Positions 24,893 through 33,270 of a stretch of 44,959 nucleotides of DNA are shown piece by piece (within the stretch, counting starts at the first letter, position 1; every line of letters starts with the position of its first letter). The position numbers were made by a program, and so were the translations under genes. The notes under the pieces were generated by a model. It was not told the origin of the DNA. It made no database searches and saw nothing but the letters and a program-made list of their open reading frames with translations. The stretch is from SIG299 sp964632165. Its GTDB lineage: Bacteria; Bacillota; Clostridia; Lachnospirales; Lachnospiraceae. Location of the stretch: the NCBI GenBank assembly GCA_964632165.1, contig CAZWCZ010000013.1, positions 1 through 44,959 on the forward strand, written 5' to 3'.

Positions 24893-27373
24893 ATGGGGCT
24901 GCTTCGGAAGGTGTATCGGAAACTGAAAAAGAAATATCATGACTGTCGCAGGATATATGAGCAATGGCGGCGGGAACGTGCGGAAAAAAGAAAGAAGCGG
25001 GAAGAAAAGGAACAAAGGGACTTCCTGCAGCAGTATTATGTGGAAATGTGTGAAGCACTGCCGGTAGAAAAAAAACTTGTTCTTGTAGAATCCCGACATG
25101 GAAAAGGGATGGATGAAAGCGTAATGGCACTTGCAAGGCTGTTTTGTACAGGGGAAGAGTTTCGCCTGTATGCAGTCTGTGTACCGGAACAGGAAAAAGA
25201 GCGGAGAGAGTGGATGGATGCCAATGGAATGCAGAAGATCGAACTTCTTCCGTTTTTTACGAAAGAATACTATAAGATACTGGCTACGGCAGGGATCCTG
25301 ATCAATGAAGACAATTTTGGTGCGGCATTCATCAAGCGTCCGGAACAGTGCTTTCTCCGCATCTGGAATTCTACACCGGTCAATGTATTTGGAAAAAGCG
25401 CGCGTGAAAATTACGGAATGATCGGAAATGCCCAAAGAAATCTTCTGGCGGCTGATTATCTGCTCTGCCCAAACCGTTTCACCATGGAACTTCTGGAAAA
25501 AGAATATATGCTTGCTGATTTTGCAAAGACTAAGGTTCTGTTGTCAGGACGTTTGGAAAATGTAGTATTTCTTGAAAATGAAACAGGAGACCGGTTAAGA
25601 AAAGAGTATGGCTGGGAAGGAATGCAGGTGTTTGCATATCTTCCTGCACTCAGAGATTATGAGGGCGAGTCTCGCAAAGCATACGAAGAACAGCTTGCCG
25701 GATACCTGGTCTCTTTGGAAAAATGCCTTTCGGAAAAGCAGCTTGTTGTCATACGTGTCCCGCTGGGAGTAAGAAGGCGGCTGGAGAACGAGAAACTGCA
25801 GCACATTCAATGGATGCCGGATACCGCATCACCATATCAGGTACTTTCTGCGACAGACGGGTTGATCACGGATTATTCCGCGATCATGATGGACTATGTC
25901 GTTTCCGGCAGAAAGATCATCCGCTTTCCGTTTGATGAAGAACTGTTTCTGAAAGGGAAGAAGCGATATCAGGTACCGGAAGAATTTCCGTTCCCCTCTG
26001 CCGGAAGCGTAGAGGAACTGGTGCAGGAACTTAACACCGGAATACAATACGATGCCGGAAAATTTTATGAAACTTATGCATCCTGTGTAAAACCGGGAAT
26101 GGCAGAAGCAGTGTGGAAGAGGATAACAGAAGGGACATCCGATCCAAAATTGGAAGAAGCACATTTTTCCGATAATGGAAAGAAAAATGTGCTCATTTAT
26201 GCAGGTGCTTTTCCTAAAAACGGAATTACTACCGCCATCCATAATATGCTGAAGCAGGTGGATACAGAAAAAAAGAACTATAGGATCTACTATCGGATGG
26301 GAGCATTGGAACAGAATCAGGAAGAATTGAAAAAGCTGCCGGATAACGTCTCTTATTATGGATATAACCGGGTGGACAATCTGTCCCGTAAAGACGCTGC
26401 TTTTTACGCCGGATGGAAGAAGAATAAAAAATTTCCGTATGCAAAGATACAGGATATCTTAAATAAGAGGGCAAAACGGGAATATGACCGGTGCCTTGCT
26501 TTTTGCCGCATTGAAGAAGTGATCCAATTCGACGGATACGGAGAAGAAATAACGCTTTTGATGGAGCAGATGCCATGTCACAGTACGATTTTTGTACATA
26601 ACGACATGGAAATGGAACTGAAAAAAAAGGCATTTGTACGAAAAGAAGTCTTACAGCATGCATATCAGACCTATAACAATGTAGCAATTGTAACGCAGGA
26701 CCTTGAGCCGTCCGTAAAAAGAATATCCGGGGGGAAAGCAAATATCAGGGTTGCAAAAAACGTGATCGATTTTGAAAAAATAAAACGTCTCGGAACGGAA
26801 AAGTTACAAATGGATGAACGTACGGAGTGTAACGTCTCGGAAGAAAAATTGCACCAGATCCTTTGCTCTGAGGCAAAAAAATTCATTACGGTCGGACGGT
26901 TTTCGGAAGAAAAAGGACATGCACGTTTGCTGGAAGCGTTTGCACAGATACAAAAGGAAGTTCCGGACATCTATCTGATATTGCTTGGCGGATACGGACC
27001 TTTGTACGAGGAGACGAGAAAAAAAGCTGCGCAGATGGACTGTGCGGACCGCATTGTCATCATAAAATATCTGTCCAATCCATATCCGCTGATCAAGGCG
27101 TGTGATTATTTTGTACTTTCGTCCTTCTATGAAGGATTTGGTCTTGTGCTTGCAGAAGCAGATATTCTCGGGCTTCCGTGCTTTTCAACAGACATTACCG
27201 GACCGAAACTGTTTATGCGGCAATATGGAGGAAAACTGGTTGAAAACAGTATTCCCGGAATCATAAACGGAATGAGAGACTGCCTTGATGGGACTGTGCC
27301 GGAAAAACTGCAGATAGAGTATGCGGTTTATAATAAAGAAGCAGCAGAACAGTTTGAGGCATTGACAGAATAA
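24893..27373 (+). CDS. TagF-like/GT4 fusion with degenerate glycerophosphotransferase site
   Basis: 826 residues. A very basic, probably helical N-terminus (1-45) precedes a CDP-glycerol glycerophosphotransferase-type domain (about 60-400) and a GT4-type glycosyltransferase domain (about 430-826). In the first domain the two histidines conserved in TagB/TagF enzymes are missing: the WHGTP motif reads WNSTP (158-162) and the RLHP motif reads RVPL (288-291), although the general fold sequence (TDYSAIMMDY) remains. The second domain keeps ITVGRFSEEKGHARLLEAF and the E-x7-E pair in EGFGLVLAEA, so it is likely active. The protein would transfer a sugar, with the first domain acting as a binding or structural module. 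GGGGA stands 9 bases before the ATG. It is a diverged paralogue of the next gene. Confidence 0.88.
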   Translation: MGLLRKVYRKLKKKYHDCRRIYEQWRRERAEKRKKREEKEQRDFLQQYYVEMCEALPVEKKLVLVESRHGKGMDESVMALARLFCTGEEFRLYAVCVPEQEKERREWMDANGMQKIELLPFFTKEYYKILATAGILINEDNFGAAFIKRPEQCFLRIWNSTPVNVFGKSARENYGMIGNAQRNLLAADYLLCPNRFTMELLEKEYMLADFAKTKVLLSGRLENVVFLENETGDRLRKEYGWEGMQVFAYLPALRDYEGESRKAYEEQLAGYLVSLEKCLSEKQLVVIRVPLGVRRRLENEKLQHIQWMPDTASPYQVLSATDGLITDYSAIMMDYVVSGRKIIRFPFDEELFLKGKKRYQVPEEFPFPSAGSVEELVQELNTGIQYDAGKFYETYASCVKPGMAEAVWKRITEGTSDPKLEEAHFSDNGKKNVLIYAGAFPKNGITTAIHNMLKQVDTEKKNYRIYYRMGALEQNQEELKKLPDNVSYYGYNRVDNLSRKDAAFYAGWKKNKKFPYAKIQDILNKRAKREYDRCLAFCRIEEVIQFDGYGEEITLLMEQMPCHSTIFVHNDMEMELKKKAFVRKEVLQHAYQTYNNVAIVTQDLEPSVKRISGGKANIRVAKNVIDFEKIKRLGTEKLQMDERTECNVSEEKLHQILCSEAKKFITVGRFSEEKGHARLLEAFAQIQKEVPDIYLILLGGYGPLYEETRKKAAQMDCADRIVIIKYLSNPYPLIKACDYFVLSSFYEGFGLVLAEADILGLPCFSTDITGPKLFMRQYGGKLVENSIPGIINGMRDCLDGTVPEKLQIEYAVYNKEAAEQFEALTE

Positions 27374-27415
27374 AAAAGAGGAAACCGGCACAGACCGGAG
27401 GAAAGGATATTACCA

Positions 27416-29884
27416 ATGAAACTAAAGCAGTTTTTGAAACGGAAAAAAGCGACGGCCAAAAAGATGCTGACTAAAGTGAAGAAACTGGACGGAAAATATT
27501 TTTACCGAAAACGGTATGTCTGGTACAGGGAACATCTGCCGATAGAGGAAAAAGCAATTTTCCTTGAATCGCTTGACAGTAAAGTACCATCCGGGAATAT
27601 TGCGGCGATCCTGGAGGAGTTGTACCGTAATCCGGCGTATGAGGGATATAAAATTTACCTTTCCGGGAAAAAGACCGTATATCCTTATCGGAAAGAATAT
27701 CTGAAGGCAAAGGGATATCATAGGGTAATACCGCTGGCAACGGATACTGCGGATTATTATAAGGCGATGGCAACGGCAAAGTATCTGATCACGGAAGTAA
27801 GCTTCTGGTTTATGTTTATTAAGCGTCCGGAACAGATCTATCTGAATACCTGGCACGGCACGCCGTTGAAAACATTAGGAAAGAAAGTAAATAACGATTT
27901 TGCCATGCTCGGAAATGTGCAAAAGAATTTCTTTGATGCCGATTACCTGCTTTGTCCGAATGAATTTACAATGGAATGTCTGGTAGAAGATTACATGCTT
28001 TCCAATTTCGGAAAGACAAAGCTTTTACTGACCGGGTATCCGAGAAACAGTATCTTCTTTAATAAAGAAAGCCGTGAACAAGTACGCCATGCCTGCGGTT
28101 TTGGGGATAAACAGATCATTGCATTTATGCCGACCTGGCGGGGGACGACCGGAAAGATCGATGGGAAAGGACATAACAGGATCCTGGAAGAATATTTAAA
28201 AGAGTGGGATGAAAGGCTGTCCGAACGTCAGGAACTTTTTGTACGTCTGCATCCGATGGTAAGCAGCGGCATCAACCTGAGCCAATATAAAAACATCCAT
28301 CCGTTCCCGGCAGAATATGACAGCTATGAATTTCTGAATGCAACGGATGTCCTTGTTACGGATTATTCCAGTGTGTTTTTTGATTATGCCAATACACGGA
28401 ACAAGATCATTTTGTTTACATATGACAAAGAGCAGTATATGAAAGACCGCGGATTCTATCTTTCTTTAGAAGAACTGCCGTTCCCGCAGGTGACGGACGT
28501 GGACGCCCTGATGAGGGAGATCCATACGGAAAAGCAGTATGATGATACCGAGTTTCTCCGCCGTTTCTGCCGTTATGACAATGAGCATGTGACGGAAGCA
28601 CTTTGTCGAAAAGTGATTCTGGGAGAAAACAGTCCGCTGATCGAGCTGAGAGATTTGCCGGATAACGGGAAGAAAAATGTAGTCCTGTATATCGGGGGAT
28701 TTGAAAAAAACGGTCTGACAACCGCTGCCTCTAATCTTCTCCACACATTGGACCGGAGCAAATATAACTATGCAGTCATATATTGCATGAACAGTCTGAA
28801 AAAGCGTCAGAACGATCTCCGGGTGCTTCCGGAGGATGTGGCCTATATGGGATTCTTTCATTGCCGCAGTGCAACACTTTCCGAAATTGTTCCGTATATG
28901 CTTTGGAGGGAATTGAAACTTCTGCCGTTCTGCATGGTCAAAAAGATCGTACAAAGAATGGGAAAACGGGAAGCAGAGCGCATTTTTTCCAGGTGCCGTA
29001 TTGATAAGGTAATTCAGTTTTCGGGATATAATGAAGAAATGATCGGTGCCATGGATCGTATGCCTTGCAGCAGGACCATTTATGTGCATAACGATATGGA
29101 GCAGGAGATCAAAACACGCGGGATCGCAAACCGCGGAATTCTGCAGTACGCGTACAGCTCATATGATTCGGTAGCGTGTGTTACAGAAGACATTGTACCG
29201 CCGACCAGGCGGATCGTGTACGGAAAGAACGGAAAGCAGAAAAAAAACGCCGATATCAGAGTATGCAATAACATTATTGATGCCGGAAAGATCAGGGAAC
29301 GCGGAGAAAAAGAGCTGGTTTTTGATCCTACTACCGTATGCAGTGCCGGAGAAGAAGAACTTCGTGCAGTGTTGGGATCAGAGAAGAAAAAGTTTGTATC
29401 CGTCGGGCGGTATTCGCCGGAAAAAGGACATGCAAGGCTGATCCGTGCATTTGAACGCCTGCATAAAGAACATCCGGACACCTGTCTGATTATAATAGGA
29501 GGACATGGGGTATTATATGAACAGACCGTACGGCAGGCAGCACAGTCGTCCTGCCCGGATTCTATTTTTCTGGTGCGGCATATGTCAAATCCGCTTCCTC
29601 TTGTAAAACAGTGCGACTATTTTGCACTTTCTTCTTATTACGAAGGATTCGGGCTGGTACTTGTCGAGGCAGATGTGCTTGGGCTTCCGTGTTTCAGTAC
29701 CGATATTGTCGGTCCGCGCGGCTTTATGAATAAATACGGCGGACTGCTTGTAGAAGACAGTGAAGATGGGATCCTGTCAGGAATGCAGGCGTGTCTTCAG
29801 GAACGTGTGCCAAAGCAACTTTCCGTAGATTATGAAAAATATAATGCCGAAGCTGTCCGTGCGTTTGAGGCATTGCTTCCGTAG
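27416..29884 (+). CDS. Bifunctional TagF-like glycerophosphotransferase and GT4 glycosyltransferase
   Basis: 822 residues with the same order of domains as the previous protein. The glycerophosphotransferase domain has both conserved histidines: H147 in LNTWHGTPLKTLGK and H279 in VRLHPM, corresponding to the residues shown to be needed in TagF. It should add glycerol phosphate units from CDP-glycerol (made by TagD) to a lipid-linked or surface polymer. The C-terminal half has SVGRYSPEKGHARLIRAF and EGFGLVLVEA, typical of retaining GT4 enzymes. Fusion would couple sugar and glycerol-phosphate addition in an alternating polymer; that is an inference. GGAGGAAAGG stands before the ATG. Cytoplasmic face of the membrane; no membrane segment is visible. 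Confidence 0.9.
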   Translation: MKLKQFLKRKKATAKKMLTKVKKLDGKYFYRKRYVWYREHLPIEEKAIFLESLDSKVPSGNIAAILEELYRNPAYEGYKIYLSGKKTVYPYRKEYLKAKGYHRVIPLATDTADYYKAMATAKYLITEVSFWFMFIKRPEQIYLNTWHGTPLKTLGKKVNNDFAMLGNVQKNFFDADYLLCPNEFTMECLVEDYMLSNFGKTKLLLTGYPRNSIFFNKESREQVRHACGFGDKQIIAFMPTWRGTTGKIDGKGHNRILEEYLKEWDERLSERQELFVRLHPMVSSGINLSQYKNIHPFPAEYDSYEFLNATDVLVTDYSSVFFDYANTRNKIILFTYDKEQYMKDRGFYLSLEELPFPQVTDVDALMREIHTEKQYDDTEFLRRFCRYDNEHVTEALCRKVILGENSPLIELRDLPDNGKKNVVLYIGGFEKNGLTTAASNLLHTLDRSKYNYAVIYCMNSLKKRQNDLRVLPEDVAYMGFFHCRSATLSEIVPYMLWRELKLLPFCMVKKIVQRMGKREAERIFSRCRIDKVIQFSGYNEEMIGAMDRMPCSRTIYVHNDMEQEIKTRGIANRGILQYAYSSYDSVACVTEDIVPPTRRIVYGKNGKQKKNADIRVCNNIIDAGKIRERGEKELVFDPTTVCSAGEEELRAVLGSEKKKFVSVGRYSPEKGHARLIRAFERLHKEHPDTCLIIIGGHGVLYEQTVRQAAQSSCPDSIFLVRHMSNPLPLVKQCDYFALSSYYEGFGLVLVEADVLGLPCFSTDIVGPRGFMNKYGGLLVEDSEDGILSGMQACLQERVPKQLSVDYEKYNAEAVRAFEALLP

Positions 29885-29922
29885 CGGATCGGGATGGTTT
29901 AAGAATAGGAGAGAACAAAAAG

Positions 29923-31179
29923 ATGAAACAGTCATTTTTAACAAAGGAACAGATCGCAGAGGTAGTAAAGCAGTATCCGACGCCGTTCCACATTTATGAT
30001 GAGAAAGGAATTCGGGAAAATGCCAGACGTATGGCAAAGGCATTCTCATGGAACAAAGGGTTTAAGGAATATTTTGCGGTAAAGGCAACACCGAATCCGT
30101 TTTTGATGCAGATCCTGAAGGAGGAAGGCTGCGGGTTTGACTGCTCTTCCCTGACAGAACTGATGATGTCAGAAGCTGTCGGATCTACCGGAAGTGAGAT
30201 CATGTTTTCTTCCAATGCAACACCGGCAGGAGAATTCGTCAAAGCAAGGGAGCTGGATGCGATCATCAATCTGGATGATTTTACGCATGTCGAATTTCTT
30301 GAAAAGACGGCAGGACTGCCAAAGAGGATCTGCTGCCGATACAATCCGGGCGGGATCTATGCGGTAAGCAACGGGATCATGGATAATCCGGGAGATGCCA
30401 AATATGGCATGACCAAGGAACAGCTGATAGAAGCATTCCGTATTTTAAAAAGTAAGGGTGTGGAGGAATTCGGGATTCATTCGTTCCTTTGCAGCAACAC
30501 GGTAACAAATGAATATTATCCGATGCTGGCACGTACACTGTTCACGCTTGCAGTGGAAGTAAAAGAAAAAACGGGAGTACACATTACATTTATCAATCTG
30601 TCCGGAGGAGTCGGCGTGCCGTATTATCCGGAGCAGGAGCCGAATGACATCATGGTTATTGGAGATGGAGTGCGAAAGGCATATGAGGAGATATTAGAGC
30701 CGGCAGGCATGGGAGACGTTGCCATTTTCACGGAACTAGGACGTTTCATGCTGGCACCGTATGGGCAGCTGGTTGCAACGGCAGTACATGAAAAACATAT
30801 TTATAAAGAATATATCGGACTAGATGCCTGTGCGGTAAATCTGATGCGCCCGGCCATGTACGGAGCATACCATCATATTACGGTGCCGGGAAAGGAAAAC
30901 CTTCCATGTGATCATAAATATGATGTTACGGGTTCTTTGTGTGAAAATAACGATAAATTTGCCATTGACCGGATGCTTCCGAAAATTGACATCGGGGATT
31001 ATATAGTCATTCATGACACCGGAGCACATGGATTTTCCATGGGATACAACTATAACGGAAAACTTCGTTCCGCGGAATTATTATTAAAAGAAGACGGTTC
31101 AGTTCAGATGATCCGCCGTGCCGAGACACCAAAGGATTATTTTGCAACCTTTGATTTCACCGACTTCTTTAAAATGTGA
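29923..31179 (+). CDS. lysA: Diaminopimelate decarboxylase
   Basis: 418 residues of the fold III PLP-dependent decarboxylase family. The PLP lysine is K54 in YFAVKATPNP, the glycine-rich phosphate site is in SGGVGVPYY, and the cross-subunit cysteine is C340 in TGSLCENND. It removes CO2 from meso-diaminopimelate to give lysine. Related ornithine/arginine or carboxynorspermidine decarboxylases are possible alternatives, but the motif set best fits LysA. AGGAGAG precedes the ATG; the 38-base gap links it to the polymer genes, though a functional link with them is not obvious. Confidence 0.85.
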   Translation: MKQSFLTKEQIAEVVKQYPTPFHIYDEKGIRENARRMAKAFSWNKGFKEYFAVKATPNPFLMQILKEEGCGFDCSSLTELMMSEAVGSTGSEIMFSSNATPAGEFVKARELDAIINLDDFTHVEFLEKTAGLPKRICCRYNPGGIYAVSNGIMDNPGDAKYGMTKEQLIEAFRILKSKGVEEFGIHSFLCSNTVTNEYYPMLARTLFTLAVEVKEKTGVHITFINLSGGVGVPYYPEQEPNDIMVIGDGVRKAYEEILEPAGMGDVAIFTELGRFMLAPYGQLVATAVHEKHIYKEYIGLDACAVNLMRPAMYGAYHHITVPGKENLPCDHKYDVTGSLCENNDKFAIDRMLPKIDIGDYIVIHDTGAHGFSMGYNYNGKLRSAELLLKEDGSVQMIRRAETPKDYFATFDFTDFFKM

Positions 31180-31207
31180 ACTTTGCCTAAATTTTAAGGG
31201 AATGCTA

Positions 31208-31237
31208 TTGATTTTCTGCAAAGATAACCTATATAAT
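31208..31237 (+). promoter_or_regulatory. ftsH: Promoter of the ftsH-uvrC operon
   Basis: TTGATT (31208-31213) and TATAAT (31232-31237) are 18 bases apart, with a predicted start near 31244. The site is enclosed by a dyad described separately. Confidence 0.6.
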
Positions 31238-31261
31238 ACGATAGGATAGAATATCTTTGCA
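31217..31261. promoter_or_regulatory. Long dyad around the ftsH -10 element
   Basis: TGCAAAGATA (31217-31226) is repeated in perfect inversion as TATCTTTGCA (31252-31261), and a nested CCTAT/ATAGG pair flanks the centre. The left arm lies in the promoter spacer and the right arm just downstream of the start, so this is more likely a DNA operator than an RNA stem. It differs from the CIRCE and CtsR heat-shock elements. Confidence 0.5.
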
Positions 31262-31302
31262 AAAAAGACAAACAATAGAGAGACGGATTGAAGGAGAACA
31301 GG

Positions 31303-33270
31303 ATGAACGAAGAAAATAATAAAAACCTGAATAACGGAGGAAATCAAAATCCAAACGGCGGAAATGATGAAAACCGCAGAAAAAGCAACCGCACGGCAAT
31401 GTTGCTTTGCCTGGTCTGCTCTGTGATCATGCTGATCGGCTATGTTTTCGTCCAAAGGGAAATTTCGGCAAGTACGACAAAGGAAATCACGTACGATGAA
31501 TTTATCACGCTGCTGGAAGAAAAGAAATTAACTAAGGTTGAAATTTACGCGGACAGTGGAAAACTGGTCGTAACACCGGAAAATCAACCATACAGCAATT
31601 ATACGCTGACCTATTACACCGGTCTTTTGGAAGACGGAAACGAGATCCAGGCACGGTGTGCTGAGGCAGGTGTGTCTTATACCAGAGTATTGTCGGACGG
31701 ATCTTCGGCAATCCTTGAAATGGTGATCAGCCTTGGCTCGATGTTCCTTGTATTTTTTCTGTTCAGCTGGTTTATGTCCCGCATGTTAAAAAAGAGCGGC
31801 AGCGGCATCATGGGGGTCGGACGCAGCACGGCAAAAGTATATGTAGAAAAAGAAACAGGTGTTACATTTAAAGATGTGGCAGGACAGGAAGAAGCAAAAG
31901 AATCCATTCTTGAACTTGTGGATTTTCTTCATGATCCGCAAAAATACGCAAAAGTCGGTGCAAAGCTTCCGAAGGGTGCACTGCTGGTAGGACCTCCCGG
32001 AACAGGTAAAACACTTCTTGCCAAGGCAGTGGCAGGAGAAGCAAAGGTACCGTTTTTCTCATTGTCCGGTTCGGATTTTGTAGAAATGTATGTCGGTGTG
32101 GGCGCTTCACGTGTCCGTGATCTTTTTAAACAGGCACAGGCAATGGCACCATGTATCATTTTTATCGACGAGATCGATGCAATCGGTAAGAGCAGAGATT
32201 CCCGTTACGGCGGCAATGATGAAAGAGAACAGACGCTGAACCAGCTGCTTGCGGAGATGGACGGATTTGATACTTCAAAGGGTATTGTGATATTAGCGGC
32301 TACAAACCGTCCGGAAGTATTGGACAAGGCATTGCTCCGCCCGGGACGGTTTGACCGCCGTGTCATTGTCGATAAGCCGGATCTGAAAGGAAGGATCGAG
32401 ATTCTGAAAGTGCATGCGAGAAATGTACTGATGGATGAATCGGTCGATTTAGAGGCGATCGCGCTGGCAACTTCCGGGGCAGTGGGCTCCGATCTTGCCA
32501 ATATGATCAATGAAGCAGCGATTCTTGCCGTAAAGTGCGGAAGAAATTTTGTAACACAGGCAGATCTGTTTGAATCGGTAGAAGTGGTCATTGCCGGAAA
32601 AGAAAAGAAAGACCGTATTCTGAGCAAGGAAGAAAAGAGGGTAGTAGCTTATCATGAAGTCGGTCATGCATTGATCAGTGTCCTTGCAAAAGAGTCAGAA
32701 CCTGTACAAAAGATCACGATCGTGCCACGTACCATGGGAACTCTCGGATACGTACTGCAGGCACCGGAAGAAGAAAAGTATCTGATGACTAAGGAAGAGA
32801 TGCTGACAAAGATCGTTACATTTTGTGCCGGACGTGCCGCAGAAGAGATCACATTCGGAAAGATCACAACAGGTGCATCTAATGACATTGAGCAGGCAAC
32901 AAAGATCGCAAGGGCCATGATCACCCGTTACGGAATGTCGGAGACGTTTGGAATGGTTGGTCTGGAGCATGTGGAAAATGAATATCTGGACGGCAGGGTT
33001 GTCATGAACTGCGGCGAGGAGACAGCGTCTGAGGTAGATAAGGAACTCCGTTCCATGATGAAAAACTGCTACACGGAAGCAAAGAGACTGCTTCTTGAAA
33101 ATCAGGAAGTTCTGAATGAAATTGCGGAATATCTCTGCGAAAAAGAGAGTATTACAGGCAAAGAATTCTTAGAGATCTATAATCGTCTGACCGGCAGCAG
33201 GATAAAGACGGCAGAGGAAAGGGAAGCGGAAAAGAAAGAAGCAGAACATAAGGCAGAAGAACATGTTTAA
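31303..33270 (+). CDS. ftsH: ATP-dependent zinc metalloprotease FtsH
   Basis: 655 residues. An Asn-rich N-terminus (about 1-28) precedes one membrane segment, an outer domain, a second membrane segment (about 140-160), an AAA+ domain with Walker A GPPGTGKT, Walker B IIFIDEIDAIG and the second region of homology RPGRFDRR, and an M41 protease domain with HEVGH. It extracts and degrades membrane and regulatory proteins as a hexamer. The open frame begins at TTG 31288, but AAGGAG lies 6 bases before the ATG at 31303. The 3' end overlaps uvrC by 8 bases, an unusual partner, since many Firmicutes carry ftsH after tilS-hpt. Confidence 0.93.
   Translation: MNEENNKNLNNGGNQNPNGGNDENRRKSNRTAMLLCLVCSVIMLIGYVFVQREISASTTKEITYDEFITLLEEKKLTKVEIYADSGKLVVTPENQPYSNYTLTYYTGLLEDGNEIQARCAEAGVSYTRVLSDGSSAILEMVISLGSMFLVFFLFSWFMSRMLKKSGSGIMGVGRSTAKVYVEKETGVTFKDVAGQEEAKESILELVDFLHDPQKYAKVGAKLPKGALLVGPPGTGKTLLAKAVAGEAKVPFFSLSGSDFVEMYVGVGASRVRDLFKQAQAMAPCIIFIDEIDAIGKSRDSRYGGNDEREQTLNQLLAEMDGFDTSKGIVILAATNRPEVLDKALLRPGRFDRRVIVDKPDLKGRIEILKVHARNVLMDESVDLEAIALATSGAVGSDLANMINEAAILAVKCGRNFVTQADLFESVEVVIAGKEKKDRILSKEEKRVVAYHEVGHALISVLAKESEPVQKITIVPRTMGTLGYVLQAPEEEKYLMTKEEMLTKIVTFCAGRAAEEITFGKITTGASNDIEQATKIARAMITRYGMSETFGMVGLEHVENEYLDGRVVMNCGEETASEVDKELRSMMKNCYTEAKRLLLENQEVLNEIAEYLCEKESITGKEFLEIYNRLTGSRIKTAEEREAEKKEAEHKAEEHV

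Noticed and set aside
24803..25435. Minus-strand open frame of 210 codons over the first TagF-like gene
   Set aside because: Its Phe/Leu/Ser-rich translation mirrors the lysine-rich codons of the sense gene; no start signal.
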